From Spirochaetaceae bacterium (lineage in GTDB: Bacteria; Spirochaetota; Spirochaetia; DSM-27196; SKKC01), in assembly GCA_003552745.1 (NCBI GenBank), contig PUOG01000283.1:1-8998 (forward strand): DNA of 8,998 nt. Reading direction: 5' to 3'. The notes below the pieces were generated by a model, which searched no databases, was not told the origin of the DNA, and worked only from the letters and a program-made list of their open reading frames with translations. Position 1 is the first letter of the stretch. Each line of letters starts with the position of its first letter. The position numbers were made by a program, and so were the translations under genes. Shown here piece by piece: positions 5,679 to 8,998 of this stretch.

Positions 5679-7361
5679 ATGGCAGCACAGACGAATAAGG
5701 CCGCTCATTGGGCGGACAGCTACGCCGCACGCGTTGTCGCCGAGCGGGGGGCTGCCGAGCCGGCCGCGACCGGAGCGCGCGCGCACTTCACCTGCGCGTC
5801 GGGGATCACGCCGTCGGGGACGATTCATATCGGCAACTTCCGCGAGATCATAACCGTCGATCTCGTCGCGCGCGCGATCCGTGACCGCGGCGAGCGGGTG
5901 CGCTTCATCTACTCATGGGACGACTACGACGTTTTTCGAAAGGTGCCGGCGAATGTGCCGGACCCCGAGGCGTTCAAGCAGTATCTGCGCCTGCCGATCA
6001 CGAGCGTCCCCGACCCGTGGGGTAACGAAGGGAGCTACGCGCGCGCCCACGAGAAGCGTATCGAGAGCGTTCTGCCGCTTGTCGGCATCGAACCGGAGTA
6101 TCTCTATCAGGCCGATCGCTACCGGCGCGGAGCGTATGCCGAAGGCATTCGTGCCGCACTCGCCGCGCGTGAGACGATTCGCGAAGTCCTGAACGAACAC
6201 CGCACCGAGCCGCTTCCGGCCGACTGGTGGCCGGTCTCCGTATTCAGCCGGTTCAACGAGCGCGACAACACGACCGTCCTCGACTGGGACGGCGAATGGA
6301 TGCTGACCTACCGCTGCGACGACACCGGAAGCATCGAAACCGTCGATATCCGCACCGCCGGCTGCGTGAAGCTCCCGTGGCGGGTCGACTGGCCGATGCG
6401 CTGGGCGTACGAGCGTGTCGACTTCGAACCTGCGGGCAAGGAGCACCATTCGGCCGGAGGCAGTTACGACACGGCGCGCGAGATCGCCGCCCGCGTCTAC
6501 GGCTACGAAGCGCCGGTCAGCTTCAAGTACGATTTCATCAGCATCAAGGGGATGGGCGGAAAGATCAGCTCCTCGAGCGGCGAGGTAATCGCGATCGACG
6601 ATGTCCTCGAGGTCTACCAGCCGGAGATCGTGCGATATCTGTTCGCAGGCACACGCCCGAACGCCGAGTTCGCCATCAGTTTCGATCTCGATGTGATCAA
6701 GATCTATGAGGACTACGACCGGTGTGAGCGAATCTACTACGGTCTCGAAGAGGTCGGTGAGAAGAAGCGGTTGAAGGAGTCGCGCATCTACGAGCTCTCG
6801 CAGGTCGATGAGTCGTTTGCGCGGAGGACGCCGGGTGCGGCAGGCGGCGACCACACACCTCCGGTACAGGTTCCGTTCCGCCATCTCTGCAACCTGCTCC
6901 TGATCACCGCCGGCGATATCGAGGCTGCGCTCGACCGTTTCGAGGCGACCGGTGAGGCGTACCGGATGTCCGCGGAAAGCCGCGAACGCGCGCGCGTGCG
7001 GGCGCGCTGCGCGTGGACCTGGATACAGAAGCATGCACCGGAGGATTTCCGTTTCACGTTACGTTCGCCCGGCGATCGGCCGGTCGAGCTCGCCGAGGCC
7101 GAGCGTAAGGCGCTCGGCGGCCTCATCGAAGAGCTCGAAACCCGATTCGAGAGCCACGACGAGAAGAGTCTTCAGAGCGCCGTCTACGAGATCGCACGCG
7201 CGAACTCTCTCGAGCCGGCCGATTTCTTCGCCGTCCTCTACCGAGTACTGATCGGGAAGGAGAAAGGCCCGCGGCTGGCCGGCTTTCTCATGACTCTCGG
7301 TCGGGCGACCGTGTTGGAGATTCTCGACCCGTACAAGGGCCATCCTAAGGAGAAGAGGTGA
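5679..7361 (+). CDS. lysK: Class I lysyl-tRNA synthetase
   Basis: It charges tRNA-Lys with lysine in the cytoplasm. This is the class I enzyme typical of archaea and found in spirochaetes and some other bacteria, unrelated to the common class II LysS. The 560 residues fit the family. Visible signatures are AHWAD (9-13), the HIGH-type HIGN (50-53) within SGITPSGTIHIGNFRE, FIYSWDDYDVFRKVP (77-90), LPWRVDWPMRW (232-242), FEPAGKEHHSAGGSYDT (249-265) and the KMSKS-type KISSSSG (295-301). The anticodon-binding region ends with KEKGPRLAGF. The conserved AHWAD near residue 10 supports the ATG at 5679. Residues 188-214, where related enzymes as I recall carry two CxxC zinc pairs, have only C213. rpiA follows with a one-base overlap. 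The family call is secure; the spirochaete link is inferred from resemblance. Confidence 0.96.
   Translation: MAAQTNKAAHWADSYAARVVAERGAAEPAATGARAHFTCASGITPSGTIHIGNFREIITVDLVARAIRDRGERVRFIYSWDDYDVFRKVPANVPDPEAFKQYLRLPITSVPDPWGNEGSYARAHEKRIESVLPLVGIEPEYLYQADRYRRGAYAEGIRAALAARETIREVLNEHRTEPLPADWWPVSVFSRFNERDNTTVLDWDGEWMLTYRCDDTGSIETVDIRTAGCVKLPWRVDWPMRWAYERVDFEPAGKEHHSAGGSYDTAREIAARVYGYEAPVSFKYDFISIKGMGGKISSSSGEVIAIDDVLEVYQPEIVRYLFAGTRPNAEFAISFDLDVIKIYEDYDRCERIYYGLEEVGEKKRLKESRIYELSQVDESFARRTPGAAGGDHTPPVQVPFRHLCNLLLITAGDIEAALDRFEATGEAYRMSAESRERARVRARCAWTWIQKHAPEDFRFTLRSPGDRPVELAEAERKALGGLIEELETRFESHDEKSLQSAVYEIARANSLEPADFFAVLYRVLIGKEKGPRLAGFLMTLGRATVLEILDPYKGHPKEKR
7347..7352 (+). promoter_or_regulatory. 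Ribosome binding site of rpiA
   Basis: AAGGAG inside the last codons of lysK, 8 nt before the ATG at 7361. It decides for that ATG over the in-frame GTG one codon upstream (7358). Confidence 0.85.
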
Positions 7362-8080
7362 TGGGCAGTTCCGGAAACGGAGTCGAGGCAGGCAAGCGTC
7401 GGGCCGGGGAAGCGGCTGCCGACCTTTGCGTGAAAAGCGGCATGCGCGTCGGCATGGGGACCGGCTCGACGGCGGTCTGGGCTATTCGCAGGATCGCCTC
7501 GGCGCTCTCCGATGGTTCGCTGCGCGAGATACTCGCGGTGCCGACCTCGAGCCAGTCGGAGTTCGAGTGCTTCGATGCCGGCATTCCCACGACTTCACTC
7601 GCCGATCCGCGGGTCGCGGGGCGACTGGACGTGGTGATCGACGGCGCCGACGAAGTCGATGCCGCCGGTCACGTGACGAAAGGCGGCGGGGCGGCGCTCG
7701 TGCGCGAGAAGGTGTGCGCGTACGCCGCCGACCGCGTGGCGATCGTGGTCACCCGCGAGAAGCATGTGGAGCATCTCGGGCTCAACTTTCCGATTCCGAT
7801 CGAGGTGGTGCCGTTCGCACTCGCACCGGTTCGTTCGCACCTGCTCGAGCGCGGCTTCGAGGTGATGCTGCGCCACGGCAGCGGCAAAATGGGCCCGGTC
7901 GTAACCGATAACGGGAACTATCTGCTCGATGTGCGCCTTCCGCAGCCCGCAAACGTGGTTGAGCTCGAGCGGGAACTCGAATCTATTCCCGGCGTACTCG
8001 GCGACGGCATTTTCGCCGCTCGGTCATTCGATGTTTTTACCGCCGAGCCCGACGGCTCGGTCACCGAACCAGCTTCCTGA
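7361..8080 (+). CDS. rpiA: Ribose-5-phosphate isomerase A
   Basis: It interconverts ribose 5-phosphate and ribulose 5-phosphate in the non-oxidative pentose phosphate pathway. The 239 residues match the usual RpiA size. Family motifs are GMGTGSTA (31-38, phosphate loop), VVIDGADEVD (91-100) with the active-site aspartates D94 and D97, KGGGAALVREK (107-117) with K107 and the probable catalytic base E116, and GPVVTDNGN (178-186). The ATG overlaps the lysK stop as TGATG, and its ribosome binding site lies within lysK, so the two genes are probably co-transcribed and translationally coupled. No pathway link between them is evident. The 3' end overlaps the oppositely oriented era by 20 nt. Confidence 0.96.
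   Translation: MGSSGNGVEAGKRRAGEAAADLCVKSGMRVGMGTGSTAVWAIRRIASALSDGSLREILAVPTSSQSEFECFDAGIPTTSLADPRVAGRLDVVIDGADEVDAAGHVTKGGGAALVREKVCAYAADRVAIVVTREKHVEHLGLNFPIPIEVVPFALAPVRSHLLERGFEVMLRHGSGKMGPVVTDNGNYLLDVRLPQPANVVELERELESIPGVLGDGIFAARSFDVFTAEPDGSVTEPAS
8043..8060. repeat. Perfect hairpin at the rpiA/era convergent junction
   Basis: CCGAGCC (8043-8049) and GGCTCGG (8054-8060) form a 7-bp GC-rich stem with a CGAC loop. It lies within the last codons of rpiA and directly abuts the era stop (8061-8063). For era transcripts it is followed by an A-rich run rather than T, and for rpiA there is no T-run downstream, so it is not a standard intrinsic terminator. It might stabilise era mRNA ends or slow polymerase. 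Confidence 0.5.
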
Positions 8081-8963
8081 TCGTCTCGTCACGCTGTCGC
8101 CACTTCGGGTGCACCTTCACCCGCAGATCGAGATAGACCGGCCGTTCGAAAATCTCGCCGAGCTCCTTCTGGCTCGCCAGGCGGATCGCTCGAATCATCT
8201 TTCCGCCTTCGCCGACAACGATACCTTTCTGTGACTCGCGCTCGACGTAGATTACCGCCCGACCGCGCAGGCACTCGCCGTCGCCGCCGACGCCGAAGTC
8301 GAGCACATCGACGTAGAGCGCATGCGGCAGCTCGTCACGGGTGCGAAGCATTGCCTGCTCGCGCACGACCTCGGCCACGCGGAAGGTCGGTTCCTGATCG
8401 GTGTAATACTCGGACGGATACATGAGCTCTCCCGGCGGGGCGAGGGAGAAGATGGCGCGCACGAGATCGTCGACCCCCTGGCCGTGCGCCGCGCTGACCG
8501 GAACGGTACGGGTCGCGAACTCTCCGAACGACGCAGCGGCGTCGGCCGGCCGGCGGGCGGCGATATCGGCCTTGTTCAGCGCAACGATACTCCGGTCGAG
8601 GTGCGGGCGGACGGCCTCGAGCAGCGCCTGCTCTTCGGCTCCCGCTTCTCTCGACAGATCGACGACCGCCAGCACGACGTCTGCATCACCCACTTCTTCC
8701 GAAATCAGCGAGCGCATGGCACGGTTGAACTTCTTGGCGCTGTTGTGGTAGCCGGGCGTATCGATGAACACGAGCTGTCCCCGCTCGTCGGTGTAGATGC
8801 CGCGCACGCGGTTCCGGGTCGTCTGCGGGACCGGCGTTACGATCGAGATCTTGTAGCCGCAGATTCGGTTCATGAGCGTCGATTTGCCGACCGACGGCCG
8901 CCCGATCACCGCCACGACCGCGCTCTTCTTCTCGATCTCTCTGTCCCCGGTTTGCTCGTGCAT
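8061..8963 (-). CDS. era: GTPase Era, 16S rRNA/30S assembly factor
   Basis: Era is an essential-type GTPase that binds the 3' end of 16S rRNA during 30S maturation. From the ATG at 8963 the protein has 300 residues, the normal Era length. The GTPase motifs are present: G1 GRPSVGKST (21-29), G2 within PQTTRNRVRG (46-55), G3 DTPGYH (68-73), G4 NKAD (130-133) and G5 VSA (156-158). The C-terminal KH domain has GIVVGEGGKMIRAI (247-260), containing the GxxG loop. G1 has Ser where Asn is most common (GRPNVGKS). An in-frame ATG at 8984 and a TTG at 8996 would add 7 or 11 residues, but both lie upstream of a consensus -10, so 8963 is preferred. No Shine-Dalgarno sequence is visible. It converges on rpiA. 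Confidence 0.95.
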   Translation of the reverse strand: MHEQTGDREIEKKSAVVAVIGRPSVGKSTLMNRICGYKISIVTPVPQTTRNRVRGIYTDERGQLVFIDTPGYHNSAKKFNRAMRSLISEEVGDADVVLAVVDLSREAGAEEQALLEAVRPHLDRSIVALNKADIAARRPADAAASFGEFATRTVPVSAAHGQGVDDLVRAIFSLAPPGELMYPSEYYTDQEPTFRVAEVVREQAMLRTRDELPHALYVDVLDFGVGGDGECLRGRAVIYVERESQKGIVVGEGGKMIRAIRLASQKELGEIFERPVYLDLRVKVHPKWRQRDETIRKLVR

Positions 8964-8973
8964 ATCCGCGCGT

Positions 8974-8979
8974 ATTATA
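8974..8979 (-). promoter_or_regulatory. Consensus -10 element of era (near-leaderless)
   Basis: The minus strand reads a perfect TATAAT, 10 nt before the ATG at 8963. Initiation at usual spacing would leave a leader of about 3-4 nt. The -35 position at 17 nt spacing falls on and past the window edge and cannot be judged. Confidence 0.5.
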
Positions 8980-8998
8980 CTCATCGTTCGAACCAAAT

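Noticed and set aside
5913..7034. A 373-codon open frame on the minus strand, inside lysK
   Set aside because: It is a mirror of the class I LysRS frame, with no family motif and no ribosome binding site.
1..8998. Mobile elements, CRISPR arrays, tRNA or rRNA genes
   Set aside because: No transposase, integrase, regularly spaced repeats, cloverleaf or rRNA-like sequence was seen on either strand.

Overview
The window reads as a GC-rich chromosome segment from an anaerobic or facultatively anaerobic bacterium, most probably a spirochaete. The main clue is the class I (archaeal-type) lysyl-tRNA synthetase at 5679-7361. It follows the Borrelia/Treponema enzyme almost block by block, including an N-terminal AHWAD start, HIGN and KISSSSG. 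A bifurcation-type [FeFe] hydrogenase and an Era with GRPSVGKS in its P-loop fit that assignment. The lineage is an inference from family resemblance; no search was run.

Layout. Positions 1-4581 (minus strand) hold a hydrogenase operon in the order hydC-hydB-hydA, tightly packed with overlapping start and stop codons (4 nt and 14 nt), each gene with a clear Shine-Dalgarno sequence. A near-consensus sigma-70 promoter (TTGACA, 17 nt, AATAAT) lies at 4674-4702. It predicts a leader of about 85 nt with mutually exclusive inverted repeats, one arm of which is complementary to the hydC ribosome binding site. hydA runs off the left edge. Positions 4775-5449 (minus) encode an RlpA-like DPBB plus SPOR envelope protein. 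A divergent intergenic region follows, then lysK and rpiA (plus strand, 5679-8080), coupled by a TGATG junction. era (minus, 8061-8963) converges on rpiA, and their coding ends overlap by 20 nt.

How the parts work together. HydC (NuoE-like), HydB (NuoF-like) and HydA ([FeFe] hydrogenase) match the subunits of an NAD-linked, probably electron-bifurcating hydrogenase. The outstanding feature is HydB. Where the usual C-terminal 2[4Fe-4S] ferredoxin domain should start, the protein continues into a complete GltD/NfnB-type module (Fe-S domain, FAD site, NAD(P) site with an Arg pair) and ends in a CxxCxxC tail. One 1045-residue subunit therefore carries an FMN/NAD(H) site and a second FAD/NAD(P)(H) site. 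This suggests a complex that links H2, a low-potential carrier, NAD(H) and possibly NADP(H). The other genes are housekeeping: envelope/septum (rlpA), translation (lysK), pentose phosphate pathway (rpiA) and ribosome assembly (era).

A second pattern concerns expression. The internal cistrons hydB, hydA and rpiA have strong Shine-Dalgarno sequences. The first cistrons lysK, era and perhaps rlpA lack one and have a -10-like hexamer 6-10 nt before the start codon, as expected for leaderless or nearly leaderless mRNAs.
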